Part shown: in pieces, positions 53,229 through 61,704 of the stretch
Layout of the letters: the number at the start of each line of letters is the position of its first letter
Numbering within the stretch: the first letter of the stretch is position 1
Assembly (NCBI RefSeq): GCF_002162315.1
Contig: NZ_CP021416.1
Coordinates: 1,252,207 to 1,316,206, forward strand
Reading direction: 5' to 3'
Source of the DNA: Sulfurospirillum diekertiae
GTDB lineage: Bacteria; Campylobacterota; Campylobacteria; Campylobacterales; Sulfurospirillaceae
DNA: 64,000 nucleotides
Position numbers and translations under genes: made by a program
Notes under the pieces: model-generated
Told to the model about the DNA's origin: nothing
The model's input: only the letters and a program-made list of their open reading frames with translations
The model's database searches: none

Positions 53229-54068
53229 TTAGCGGTCGTATTTTTTAGCGTACTCAGCATCGTTATAAATAGCTTCACCGTAAAGCTCTTTACCAAAGCT
53301 ACGGATCACTTTTTGGCCATCCCCTTTGGTTACAAATTCAATAAACTTAGCACTCATATTTTTTTGAGGTGTCTCTAAGCCATTTTGTTTGAGCGCATTA
53401 TAGGTATTGACTAAAAAAATATCACCTCTAAAAAGAATCTTCATGTTTTTGAGCTCTTTTTGAGCGGCGACCCATGTGCTGCTATCGGTCATAAAGTAAG
53501 CCCCTGTGGTATCGGCTTTTTTAAGCGTTGCGAGCATAAAATCTTTATTGATGGTATACCAACTTCCTTCAGGTGAAATATTGGCTTTTTTCCAGATCTC
53601 AAGCTCTTTTTTATGTGTTCCTGAATTATCGGCACGGGTATAAAAAAGGGCTTTTTTGGCAGCAATGCGTGAGTATGCTTCGACAACACTGGAAGAGTCT
53701 TTAATCAATGCGGGGTCTTTTTTAGGACCTGTAATGTAAAATTCATTCGACCCAATGAGCGAACGATCACTCGCCCAACCCTCTTTAAGCGCCTCTTTCT
53801 CACCTTTAGGTGCATGCACCATAATCAAATCAACCTCTTTGTTTTTAAGCAATGAGAGTGATTCACCAGAACCTGCTTTGATCCAACACAGTGTTATATC
53901 GTTTGATTTTGCAAACTCTTCTGCTAGGACTTTAACAAGACCCAACTCTCCGGGGCTTCCGGTTGCAAGTTTGATTTCTAATGCACCTTTGCCATAACGC
54001 TCTGTACAGTTTGCCGCAAACATGACACTACATAGCGCGAGTGTGGTAATGAGAACTTTTGAAAGCAT
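53229..54068 (-). CDS. TupA-like tungstate/molybdate-type binding protein
   Basis: A 279-residue periplasmic binding protein with signal peptide. It matches the TupA layout: L-A-T-G-S-P-G-E-L-G-L near residue 35, A-G-S-G-E-S-L near 65, D-L-I-M-V-H-A near 80, and R-A-D-N-S-G-T-H near 146. TupA proteins bind tungstate. Here the usual A-T-T-T-S is A-T-G-S-P, so ligand choice is uncertain. No permease or ATPase gene is next to it. It stands downstream of the hydrogenase operon on the same strand. Confidence 0.7.
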   Translation of the reverse strand: MLSKVLITTLALCSVMFAANCTERYGKGALEIKLATGSPGELGLVKVLAEEFAKSNDITLCWIKAGSGESLSLLKNKEVDLIMVHAPKGEKEALKEGWASDRSLIGSNEFYITGPKKDPALIKDSSSVVEAYSRIAAKKALFYTRADNSGTHKKELEIWKKANISPEGSWYTINKDFMLATLKKADTTGAYFMTDSSTWVAAQKELKNMKILFRGDIFLVNTYNALKQNGLETPQKNMSAKFIEFVTKGDGQKVIRSFGKELYGEAIYNDAEYAKKYDR

Positions 54069-54214
54069 AGAAACTCCTTTGGTATGTGTTTAGAATAACG
54101 TATCGCAAAGTGACTAATCTCTAATTTAAAAAGATGCGTTTGAAACTAAAAAAATGACAAATATTATAAATTAGCATATTTCTGTTTCTCAAAGAAGCAA
54201 TCAACCCAGAAGCT

Positions 54215-54226
54215 TTTACATGTAAA
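54215..54226. repeat. TTTACATGTAAA palindrome, copy 23
   Basis: Perfect copy overlapping the stop of the GltD-like gene (read L-Y-M-stop); it is the core of AGAAGCTTTTACATGTAAAG plus CTTCT, a larger hairpin with one bulge. Flanked by T and G. Confidence 0.95.
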
Positions 54227-55643
54227 GCTTCTGATCTTCAACAAGTCCTAGTTTTCGAGCAATCGCTATAGCCGCTTCTCTTCCATCAAGAGCAGCATTG
54301 ACAACCAAGTTTGCACCTCTGACCACATCGCCACCGGCAAAGATAAACGGATGACTTGTCTCTTTATGTTCATCCACAATCAGCGTATTGGATTTACCGA
54401 TGGCAAGGTTTAATTCATCGTAAAAATCAAAATGTTTGGCTTGAAAGCCAAGGGCTAAGATGATACTGTCGGCGGGTAGTGTTTGAAAGCTTTGTGGTTT
54501 GGTTTGAAGACGGTTATTTTCATCGGTATAAGTTTCAAGAATTTCAAGCCCAACAACACGATGCTCAGCATCTACAATCGCTTTTTTGGGTAGAGCATTG
54601 AAAATAAACTGAACCCCTTCTTCTTTGGCGTTAATCACTTCTGCGCGGCTTCCTGGCATACTTGCTTCATCTCTACGGTATACACAGGTCACACTTTTAG
54701 CTTTATGGCGAATGGCGGTGCGAAGAGCGTCCATTGCGGAGTCTCCACCACCGATGACAACAACATGTTTATTGCGTAAAATGGATTTTTGAAGCGCATG
54801 GTCGAAAAGATTTTTCTGTGTTTGGGTGAGGAGTGTCATGACTTGATACACGCCATTGGCATCTTCATTTTCCATGTCGGCACTGCGTCCTTTGGGCACA
54901 CCCAAACCTAAAAAGACGGCATCAAACTTTTCTTGAAGTTCATGGAGACTGACATCTTTACCCACTTCGGTATTTAAATGGACTTTCATACCTGCTTCTT
55001 TCATCCACTCAAATCGTCTTAAGATGACACTTTTGGGTAGTTTGAAGTTAGGAATACCGTACATTAAAAGTCCACCTACACGGTTTTCTCGTTCAAACAT
55101 TTCCACTTCAATGTTGGCACGAAGTAAGAATGTCGCACAGCTCAAGCTGGCAGGACCACTGCCTACAACCGCAACTTTGAACTTTCGTCCCTCTTTTTGA
55201 CCATAATCAGGAATGGCGCCTTGTTCATACGCTGTTTCATTTAAAAAGACTTCCACATTGCCGATGGATACGGCATGGTACTCTGTTTTTTCCAGCGTAC
55301 ATGAACTTTCACACAGTCCTTTTTTGGGACATACGCGACCCAAAATTTCAGGGAAAGGAGATCTGGCATTGGAAAGTTCAAACGCACCCAAATAGTCTTT
55401 TTCATAGGTCTTTTTAAGCCATCTTGGAATGTTGTTGTTCAGTGGACAACCCGTACGACAAAACTTGAACTCACTCTCAAGTCCACGTAAAAGATCAATA
55501 GGACATTGCAAACAACGACTGGCTTGCGCTTTGGCTTCACTCTCTTCAAAGTTATGATATATAGGGTAATAATCCTCAATGCGCTCAACGGCTGGGCGTT
55601 TTTTTTTTGGATAGGCTTTTGCGATTGTTTTATATTCTCTCAT
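54216..55643 (-). CDS. GltD-like FAD/NAD(P) oxidoreductase
   Basis: A 475-residue protein like the small subunit of glutamate synthase. N-terminal Fe-S region: C-L-Q-C-P, C-R-T-G-C-P-L-N-N and C-P-x-x-x-L-C-E-S-S-C. Then FAD motif V-V-G-S-G-P-A-S-L-S-C near residue 160 and NAD(P) motif V-V-I-G-G-G-D-S-A-M-D near 296. No large GltB subunit is near. Its place as last gene of the hydrogenase operon suggests transfer between ferredoxin and NAD(P)H, as in NfnB or AegA-type proteins. The stop codon is supplied by a dodecamer. Confidence 0.85.
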   Translation of the reverse strand: MREYKTIAKAYPKKKRPAVERIEDYYPIYHNFEESEAKAQASRCLQCPIDLLRGLESEFKFCRTGCPLNNNIPRWLKKTYEKDYLGAFELSNARSPFPEILGRVCPKKGLCESSCTLEKTEYHAVSIGNVEVFLNETAYEQGAIPDYGQKEGRKFKVAVVGSGPASLSCATFLLRANIEVEMFERENRVGGLLMYGIPNFKLPKSVILRRFEWMKEAGMKVHLNTEVGKDVSLHELQEKFDAVFLGLGVPKGRSADMENEDANGVYQVMTLLTQTQKNLFDHALQKSILRNKHVVVIGGGDSAMDALRTAIRHKAKSVTCVYRRDEASMPGSRAEVINAKEEGVQFIFNALPKKAIVDAEHRVVGLEILETYTDENNRLQTKPQSFQTLPADSIILALGFQAKHFDFYDELNLAIGKSNTLIVDEHKETSHPFIFAGGDVVRGANLVVNAALDGREAAIAIARKLGLVEDQKLYM

Positions 55644-55644
55644 G

Positions 55645-55992
55645 CTATTCCTCTATGATCTCTATACTTTTTACATGTAACTCTTGTCCACCTATCATGG
55701 CGACATCTTCACTATAACATTTCGGGCAGATAAAATGGTTCTTTTCTACAATACTTTTTTCATGACACGAAGCGCATAAAAGCACCACTTCGCACAGCTC
55801 TATACTGAGAGTTGCATCATGGCAGATGGTCTCTTCTTTAAAGGTATCAAAACACTGTTCCAAAAAATGAATCTCAATGCCACTGAGTCTCCCCACACTT
55901 ATTGTAAGGCTTTTGATGGCTTTGGCATGATGCTTCTTCGCCTCTTTCTCGCACAGGTCAATGAGTGAAGCGACGATGGAGTATTCATGCAT
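55645..55992 (-). CDS. hypA: Hydrogenase nickel insertion protein HypA
   Basis: A 115-residue HypA: M-H-E-Y-S at the start with nickel-binding H2, and two C-x2-C zinc pairs (L-C-A-S-C-H and I-C-P-K-C-Y near residues 72-93). It helps insert nickel into the large subunit encoded upstream. It starts 6 bp after the ferredoxin gene. The rest of the hyp set is not in this window, so this may be an operon-specific copy. Confidence 0.88.
   Translation of the reverse strand: MHEYSIVASLIDLCEKEAKKHHAKAIKSLTISVGRLSGIEIHFLEQCFDTFKEETICHDATLSIELCEVVLLCASCHEKSIVEKNHFICPKCYSEDVAMIGGQELHVKSIEIIEE
55670..55681. repeat. TTTACATGTAAC, one-mismatch palindrome (coding)
   Basis: Eleven of twelve bases match; at the end of hypA, read as L-H-V-K. 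Confidence 0.85.
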
Positions 55993-55998
55993 AAAAAC

Positions 55999-56472
55999 TT
56001 AGCCTTTTTGCGCCATCAATTGTGTGTATTCGTCATAGTCCACTACTGAAATGGCACTGGTTGTACAGACACGAATGCACGAAGGTCCCTCTGGGCGTTT
56101 GAAACAAAGGTTGCATTTGAGCGCAATACGACGATCATCTTTTTGGATCATCGTGATAGCGCCATACGGGCAAACCAGTGAGCAACACCCACACCCGACA
56201 CACGCCTCTTCATGAATCTTGATAAAATCATCCATTTTTTCAATGACACCATGAGGGCATACCGCCAAACATGAAGGCGATTCGCAGTGCATACATTGAA
56301 GTGGTGATGTTTTACCGTCCACTTTGATAACACGGTTACGCGAAATAAGCGGCAATTTTGTCTCATAAGCTTCTTCAAACGTAATGCCTTGGAAACTGGC
56401 CGCACAGGCTAACTCACAACTTAAACATCCGACACATTTGGTACTGTCTGCAAATATAAAATGGTTTCGCAT
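55999..56472 (-). CDS. CooF/HycB-type 4Fe-4S ferredoxin
   Basis: About 157 residues from ATG 56472 (M-R-N-H-F-I-F), 1 bp after the large-subunit stop. Four cluster motifs: C-V-G-C-L-S-C-E-L-A-C, C-M-H-C-x-x-x-x-C, C-V-G-C-G-C-C-S-L-V-C-P and C-N-L-C-F-K-R-P-x-G-P-S-C. The last is the HycB/CooF/HydN mark. It should carry electrons between a soluble donor (CO or formate dehydrogenase, or the GltD-like protein) and the hydrogenase. Confidence 0.87.
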   Translation of the reverse strand: MRNHFIFADSTKCVGCLSCELACAASFQGITFEEAYETKLPLISRNRVIKVDGKTSPLQCMHCESPSCLAVCPHGVIEKMDDFIKIHEEACVGCGCCSLVCPYGAITMIQKDDRRIALKCNLCFKRPEGPSCIRVCTTSAISVVDYDEYTQLMAQKG

Positions 56473-56473
56473 C

Positions 56474-57562
56474 TTAACGCTCTGTACAGGAGATACAAGG
56501 ATCGATGCTATTGAAAATGAGTGCAACATCATCAATGTTATTGTTTGGCATCATCACTTTAAGCGCCTCCCAGTTCATGTAGGTCGGCACACGCCACTTC
56601 ATACGCTCAGGCTTTTGTGTGCCATTGGTTTTAAGATAATAGACCAGCTCTCCTCGTGGTGCTTCGGTGCGAGAGACGGCTTCCCCTTCTGGAATGAGTG
56701 TGCGTGTTGGAAGCACAATATCTCCCGTTGGCATAGAATCAAGTGCCTGATGGAGCAGTTTCATGGATTCTAAAATTTCATAGAGCCTTACTTTGGCACG
56801 AGAGAGCACATCGCCATCTTGTTGAAGTACAACATCAAAATGAAGGTTGGCATACGCGGCATAAGGAGCACGTTTGCGTACATCGTTGTTGACACCACTT
56901 GCTCGTGCTACAGGGCCTACAACACCCAGTCTGAGTGCGTCTTCATAACTGAGCACGCCAACGCCTCCGATACGTGCGATCAGCGTTGGGTCGGTTTCAA
57001 ACAGGGCGATAAACGCTTCAATTTTACTTCTGTTCTTATCTAATGTCGCTTTGATAGAGGCGATGAGTTTTTCATCAAGATCAAATTTCACACCACCGAT
57101 GGTATTTGCACTTAAATCCATACGGTTACCCCAAATGGCTTCTTTCAGGTCTTGAAAATCTTCACGTGTCTCTAAAAACTGTGTCATCAACGTTTTGTTA
57201 TGAATGAGATGGCTAAGCATACCAAGGTTAAAGAGATGACTGGCAATACGCTTGATCTCATCGGCTACGACACGTAGGTAAAGGGCGCGTTCTGGTAAGC
57301 TCAGTCCAGCGATTTTTTCCACCGCCATACAGTAGGTGAAGGGATGGTTGTTGGAGCAGAGTGCACAGACTTTTTCGGTAATAATCAGGTTTTGTAAGAA
57401 GTTTCGTTGAAGTACGATAGATTCAATGCCACGATGAACAAACCCATTAATCATATCAACACTGTGAATCGTTTTTCCATCACTGTTAGGTTCGATTTTA
57501 AAGTAAACGGGCTCTTCAAGTGCCACATCAAAAGGTCCTAAAATAACGTTTGTTTTATCCAC
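56474..57562 (-). CDS. Group 4 NiFe hydrogenase large subunit (CooH/EchE type)
   Basis: A 362-residue large subunit with both nickel motifs: E-K-V-C-A-L-C-S at residues 64-70 (C66, C69) and D-P-C-I-S-C-T-E-R at the very end (C356, C359). The protein stops right at that arginine, so there is no C-terminal peptide to be cleaved, as reported for CooH and EchE. It overlaps the 30 kDa-type subunit by 8 bp. Catalyses H+/H2 exchange, usually proton reduction with ferredoxin. Confidence 0.92.
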   Translation of the reverse strand: MDKTNVILGPFDVALEEPVYFKIEPNSDGKTIHSVDMINGFVHRGIESIVLQRNFLQNLIITEKVCALCSNNHPFTYCMAVEKIAGLSLPERALYLRVVADEIKRIASHLFNLGMLSHLIHNKTLMTQFLETREDFQDLKEAIWGNRMDLSANTIGGVKFDLDEKLIASIKATLDKNRSKIEAFIALFETDPTLIARIGGVGVLSYEDALRLGVVGPVARASGVNNDVRKRAPYAAYANLHFDVVLQQDGDVLSRAKVRLYEILESMKLLHQALDSMPTGDIVLPTRTLIPEGEAVSRTEAPRGELVYYLKTNGTQKPERMKWRVPTYMNWEALKVMMPNNNIDDVALIFNSIDPCISCTER

Positions 57563-58049
57563 GGTTGACCCCTTCTTCTGCTTTAACTTTACTCCAAAGT
57601 TCTTGGCTTACTTTGCCACTCATGGCTGAAGAGAGCGAGTAATACTCTTCAAGTACACTCTCTTTAATGGATTCATCCAAAAAGAGACGTTTGGGATTGG
57701 GGTGATTGAGAATGGCAATGCCATAGATTTCACTCAGTTCTCGCTCCGTCCAGTCAGCGCTTTTAAACAGAGGAGTGATGGATGGAACACTTTTATCGGT
57801 GATATGGAGTTTCAGATTGAGCATGACGCCATCAAGATCAAAATGATAGACCAATTCATGTTCATCGCCTTTTTCATAAGCAGTGATCATGCAGACCCGC
57901 GCATTCATCGTTTTGAGGATTTCAGCAAGCTGTAAAAGTAGATTTTTATCGGCAATATCACACCAGAGGCTATCACCGTTAGGTTCAAAATGACAACGAA
58001 GTGCCAATGATTTGGTGACCTCATTTAGCTTTACATGTAAAGATTTCAT
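57555..58049 (-). CDS. NuoC/CooU-type hydrogenase subunit
   Basis: A 164-residue protein of the 30 kDa NADH dehydrogenase/EchD/CooU family. The key block is S-A-D-W-T-E-R-E-L-S-E-I-Y-G-I near residues 92-106, then H-P-N-P-K-R-L-F-L. It begins M-K-S-L-H-V-K, where L-H-V-K comes from a dodecamer at 58030. It follows the ferredoxin-type subunit with no gap. Structural subunit of the hydrogenase peripheral arm. Confidence 0.87.
   Translation of the reverse strand: MKSLHVKLNEVTKSLALRCHFEPNGDSLWCDIADKNLLLQLAEILKTMNARVCMITAYEKGDEHELVYHFDLDGVMLNLKLHITDKSVPSITPLFKSADWTERELSEIYGIAILNHPNPKRLFLDESIKESVLEEYYSLSSAMSGKVSQELWSKVKAEEGVNRG
58030..58041. repeat. TTTACATGTAAA palindrome, copy 24 (coding)
   Basis: Perfect copy at codons 4-7 of the NuoC/CooU-type gene, read as L-H-V-K. 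Flanked by C and G. Confidence 0.95.
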
Positions 58050-58475
58050 TTAAAGGGCTCGCTTTGCAAAAGTATGGTCACGTCTGCATTTAGGGCAGAG
58101 GTTAAAGAGCGATACAAGCTCTTCACTCACGTTTTTAAACCCTTTTTGCAGCATGGTTTGTGGTACGTTTATCATGGGTTCATGACATTTTTGGCATTCA
58201 CCATATTCAACCATATTGGCAGTAATTGCGGTGTATTTTTCACTTTGCGGTGTTGCTTCCGCTAAGGTGTTACTTAACGCAATAGCGCCTGTGGGACAAA
58301 AATAGGTACAGTTACCGCATACGGTACAGGTGTTGTGCCAGATAATGAAGTCATAGCTTTTGTGCGGTTCAACACACGAGATATTAATCGCTCCTGCGGG
58401 GCAGACAAAAGCACAGGTTTGGCAGAGCACACATTGCTCTTTGTTAAAGGTGATTTTTCCTTTGTAGACATTCAT
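58050..58475 (-). CDS. CooX/EchF-type ferredoxin subunit
   Basis: About 141 residues from the ATG at 58475, which overlaps the stop of the small subunit (ATGA). Two 4Fe-4S motifs: C-V-L-C-Q-T-C-A-F-V-C-P and C-T-V-C-G-N-C-T-Y-F-C-P. A second part has two C-x2-C pairs (C-Q-K-C and C-P-K-C), perhaps a zinc or rubredoxin-like site, which is unusual for EchF. It links the soluble ferredoxin to the small subunit. Confidence 0.87.
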   Translation of the reverse strand: MNVYKGKITFNKEQCVLCQTCAFVCPAGAINISCVEPHKSYDFIIWHNTCTVCGNCTYFCPTGAIALSNTLAEATPQSEKYTAITANMVEYGECQKCHEPMINVPQTMLQKGFKNVSEELVSLFNLCPKCRRDHTFAKRAL

Positions 58476-58885
58476 GCGTTCACCTTCTCTTTCCATAGTG
58501 CACAAGCTTGAATGAGTCCATCCACAATGCTTTGTGGAGATGGAGGACAGCCTGCGATGTTGACATCAACATTTACAAAACGATCTAATGGTCCTTCAAT
58601 AGAGTAACTATCGCGAAATACACCACCGGTAATGGGACAAATTCCCATGGCAACCACAACTTTTTCATCAGGTAAACGTTTAAGTGTAGCTTCTAAAAAA
58701 GGTTTGGAGCGTGTGGTGATAGAACCCGTGACGATGACAATATTTGCCTCTTCAGGGTTGTTTGTGTAAGTACAATGAAGGGTATCAAAACCAAATTTTG
58801 GGACAAGAATGCTCGCCAAAAGCTCGACATCACAGCCATTACAGGAACCTGCGTTGATACGATAAACGTTGATATTATCTACCAT
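58472..58885 (-). CDS. Group 4 hydrogenase small subunit (CooL/EchC type)
   Basis: A 137-residue NuoB-like small subunit with the proximal cluster cysteines C15, C18 (G-S-C-N-G-C-D), C83 (G-I-C-P-I-T-G-G) and C113 (A-G-C-P-P-S-P). First gene of the operon: the 200 bp upstream is AT-rich and holds no CooM/CooK or EchA/EchB membrane subunit. So the order L-X-U-H of the R. rubrum coo operon is kept, but M and K are absent here. Confidence 0.9.
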   Translation of the reverse strand: MVDNINVYRINAGSCNGCDVELLASILVPKFGFDTLHCTYTNNPEEANIVIVTGSITTRSKPFLEATLKRLPDEKVVVAMGICPITGGVFRDSYSIEGPLDRFVNVDVNIAGCPPSPQSIVDGLIQACALWKEKVNA

Positions 58886-59067
58886 AAAGGGTCTCTTTAA
58901 ATTGCAATTTTTTTAAAAATAAATTAATTAAATCTGTAAAGATTGAATTAAAGTTTGTATTGTAACACAATAATGAATGATTTTAGAAGATTTAATCATG
59001 TATTACATCATAAAAAAAAGAGTTCTATTGCAAAGAATTTTGGGATGAAAAAGGTAAAATACTCTAT

Positions 59068-59079
59068 TTTACATGTAAA
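59068..59079. repeat. TTTACATGTAAA palindrome, copy 25
   Basis: Perfect copy 8 bp before the HD gene ATG; its tail AAAGGA doubles as ribosome site. Flanked by T and G. Confidence 0.95.
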
Positions 59080-59087
59080 GGATCAAA

Positions 59088-59651
59088 ATGCCAAAAAGAG
59101 AAGAGGCGTTTGCTTTGCTTAAAGCCTATAACGGCGATGCGCTTGTGACCCATGGGCTTGCCGTTGAGGGAACGATGCGTTACTTTGCAGCCAAAGCGGG
59201 TGAAGATGAAGAAACGTGGGGTATTGTCGGGCTTTTGCACGATGTGGATTATGAAAAATTCCCTGAGCTTCACTGTCATAAAGGTGCGGAGATACTCAAA
59301 GAAAAAGGGTATTCAGAAATCATTATTCGCGCGATGATGTCTCATGGATGGGGTATTTGCACCGACGTTGAACCACACAGTAAAATGGAAAAAACACTTT
59401 ATGCGGTGGATGAACTGACCGGTCTTATTACCGCATGTGCACTGGTTCGACCTAGTAAATCAGTTATGGACTTGGAGCTTTCCTCGGTGAAGAAAAAGTT
59501 TAAGACAGCTTCATTTGCGGCAGGGGCGAGTAGGGAAGTTATTCAAAAAGGTGCGGATATGCTTGGTGTGAGTCTAGATGAACTCATCGTTGATGTGATC
59601 GCTGCTATGAGAGCAATCGCACCAACACTTGGATTAGAGCTCAAAAACTAA
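59088..59651 (+). CDS. HD-domain phosphohydrolase-like protein
   Basis: A 187-residue HD protein. Metal motif: H in T-H-G-L-A-V-E near residue 22, H-D in L-L-H-D-V-D-Y near 50-51, H in S-H-G-W-G near 84, and D in A-V-D-E-L-T near 107. Fits the HDIG group of predicted phosphohydrolases acting on nucleotides or cyclic nucleotides. Single gene; converges with the NYN gene. Substrate unknown. Confidence 0.85.
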   Translation: MPKREEAFALLKAYNGDALVTHGLAVEGTMRYFAAKAGEDEETWGIVGLLHDVDYEKFPELHCHKGAEILKEKGYSEIIIRAMMSHGWGICTDVEPHSKMEKTLYAVDELTGLITACALVRPSKSVMDLELSSVKKKFKTASFAAGASREVIQKGADMLGVSLDELIVDVIAAMRAIAPTLGLELKN

Positions 59652-59652
59652 T

Positions 59653-60444
59653 TTAACGACGACGCCTTTTAGCAGGCGTTGGAGCTTTTTTCACAATAGG
59701 GCGGTAATCAACAATGGTTGCTGTTCCTTTTCCAGGGTAACGATTCATCTCAAAATGCTCACCCAATTTGGCAAGAAGCGATGTAATCTTACTTGACCCA
59801 TAAGTGCGCGGGTCAAAGTCGGGCGATTGGCGTTTGATGTATGCACCTGCGGCGGATACACTTGCCCAACCCTCATCATCTTGTGTTTTTTCCCATCCTA
59901 TCAATAGTAGTTTGATAAGCTCTTTGAGACCATCATCATTGGATGCTTTATTGGAGGTTTTAATTTCTTCAGGCACATCTTCAAGGGTTTCGGCGGCATT
60001 AACGCTGAGATTTTCGGTGAAGATAAAATCATCACACGCATTACGAAACGAAATAGGTGTTTTGTGTTCGCCAAATCCGAAGACATAAATCTCTGATTCT
60101 TTAAGGCGAGAGGCAAGCTTGGTAAAGTCACTGTCACTGGAAACCAGTGCGAAGGCATCAAACTTTTGGGTGTACAGTAAATCCATCGCATCAATAATCA
60201 TAGAAGCATCTGTCGAATTTTTCCCTGTCGTATAAGCAAACTGCTGAATAGGTTGCACCGCAAGCTCGTTGAGAATCTCTTTCCAGTTCTTAAGGTAACT
60301 GCTCGACCAGTCGCCATACGCTCGCTTAACGATGATATGGCCATGTGTGGAGAGTTCTGCAAGAATAAGTTCGATCTTGCTTTGTTGGGCATTATCTGCA
60401 TCTATGAGGACAACGATTCGTTTTTCTTCACTAATATTTTTCAT
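59653..60444 (-). CDS. NYN-domain nuclease-like protein with OST-HTH
   Basis: A 263-residue LabA/MARF1-type protein. NYN (PIN-like) domain: L-I-D-A-D-N-A-Q near 13-20, N-S-T-D-A-S-M-I-I-D-A near 76-86, and S-S-D-S-D-F near 101-106, giving the acidic metal site. The C-terminal ~90 residues form an OST-HTH/LOTUS RNA-binding module with Y-G-S-S-K-I-T-S-L-L, ending in a basic R-R-R-R tail. Probably an RNA-cleaving or RNA-binding enzyme. Confidence 0.85.
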   Translation of the reverse strand: MKNISEEKRIVVLIDADNAQQSKIELILAELSTHGHIIVKRAYGDWSSSYLKNWKEILNELAVQPIQQFAYTTGKNSTDASMIIDAMDLLYTQKFDAFALVSSDSDFTKLASRLKESEIYVFGFGEHKTPISFRNACDDFIFTENLSVNAAETLEDVPEEIKTSNKASNDDGLKELIKLLLIGWEKTQDDEGWASVSAAGAYIKRQSPDFDPRTYGSSKITSLLAKLGEHFEMNRYPGKGTATIVDYRPIVKKAPTPAKRRRR

Positions 60445-60483
60445 CGAAATGCCTTTAAATCTAATGGAAGCATTATAGCCTAG

Positions 60484-61695
60484 TTATGGTCTCTTAGCGT
60501 TCCATAAGTAGGGCAAAAAGAGTGCGATGATAAGAAGGGCAGAACATCCTTCTAAAAGGAGGGTTTCCGCCGCTCCGATATAATGTGAGATGGTTCCTAT
60601 TAAAAGCGCCCCAAGAGGTTGCATACCAAAGAAAGCCATCGCAAAGTAGCTAATGACACGTCCGCGCATCTCACTTGAAGAGGTGGTCTGTAGCAGGGTA
60701 TTGATGATCGTGACATGTAACATCATACCAAAGCCTGCAAGGATGCAAAATAAAAAAGAAAAAATGAGTGTATGGGAGAGTGCAAAAAAGAGTATCCCTA
60801 AGCCAAAAAGCGTGCTAGCAATGATCAGTAATTTTCTGAGATTGCTATTGGTTCTTAAAGAAGCCAACAGTATTGCACCACTCAAAGCTCCAACCCCCAC
60901 AAAACTGTTCAAATAGCCATAAATTGTCGCATCTCCTCCCAATGTTTCCTTAGCAATAATAGGGAACAAGGTTGTATAGGGAAGTACGAGCAGACTCATC
61001 AATGAGAGCAGTAAGATTAAGATACCAAGAGAGGGCGTTGATTTTAAATAATGCAGCCCATCTTTGAGATCAGTAAGCATTTTTTGAGTATGTGCTTGGG
61101 GAATATAGGTGGGTAATTTCATTGCAAGCAGTGAAACAATAACTGCGATAAAACTCAAGGCATTGAGCATAAAACAGATACCTGCCCCAAAGGTTTCGAG
61201 GATAAACCCAGCAACGGCAGGACCGATGAGGCGTGCGAGATTGACCATGGTGGAATTCAGTGCTATGGCATTGCCAACATCTTCTTTACGTTCAACCATG
61301 TAATGCACTAAAGACTGACGTGCAGGGACATCAAAGGCATTGACAATGCCAAGTAAAACACTAAGACAAATCAGTTCCACCACCGAATAATCCGTAAAGA
61401 CAACCACCAATGTCATCACAATGGCTTGTACCATTGAAGCAATCTGAGTGAAAAGAAGCACTTTAAAACGATCATACCTATCGGCGATCGTACCGCCAAG
61501 CAGTGAAAATAGAAACGAAGGAAATTGGCTTGCAAACACACTAAGACCCAGTATAAAAGCAGAGTTCGTTTGCATGTAGATAACCCAGTAAACAGCAGTA
61601 CGTTGCATCCATGTGCCCATAAGAGAGATGGATTGTCCTGCAAAAAAAAGCCGATAATTGCGGCTTTGAAAAGCTCTGAATGTGTTGATGTTCAT
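60484..61695 (-). CDS. MFS transporter (MFS_3/DHA3 type)
   Basis: A 403-residue, 12-helix major facilitator protein. Typical marks: F-R-x-F-Q-S-R-N-Y-R-L-F-F at the start, then G-G-T-I-A-D-R-Y-D-R near residue 70 and R-Q-S-L-V near 128. This group includes enterobactin and macrolide exporters. It ends the MarR-isochorismatase-MFS operon and starts 9 bp after the isochorismatase stop. Likely exports a toxic or aromatic compound under MarR control. Confidence 0.87.
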   Translation of the reverse strand: MNINTFRAFQSRNYRLFFAGQSISLMGTWMQRTAVYWVIYMQTNSAFILGLSVFASQFPSFLFSLLGGTIADRYDRFKVLLFTQIASMVQAIVMTLVVVFTDYSVVELICLSVLLGIVNAFDVPARQSLVHYMVERKEDVGNAIALNSTMVNLARLIGPAVAGFILETFGAGICFMLNALSFIAVIVSLLAMKLPTYIPQAHTQKMLTDLKDGLHYLKSTPSLGILILLLSLMSLLVLPYTTLFPIIAKETLGGDATIYGYLNSFVGVGALSGAILLASLRTNSNLRKLLIIASTLFGLGILFFALSHTLIFSFLFCILAGFGMMLHVTIINTLLQTTSSSEMRGRVISYFAMAFFGMQPLGALLIGTISHYIGAAETLLLEGCSALLIIALFLPYLWNAKRP

Positions 61696-61704
61696 TTTTT
61701 GCTC

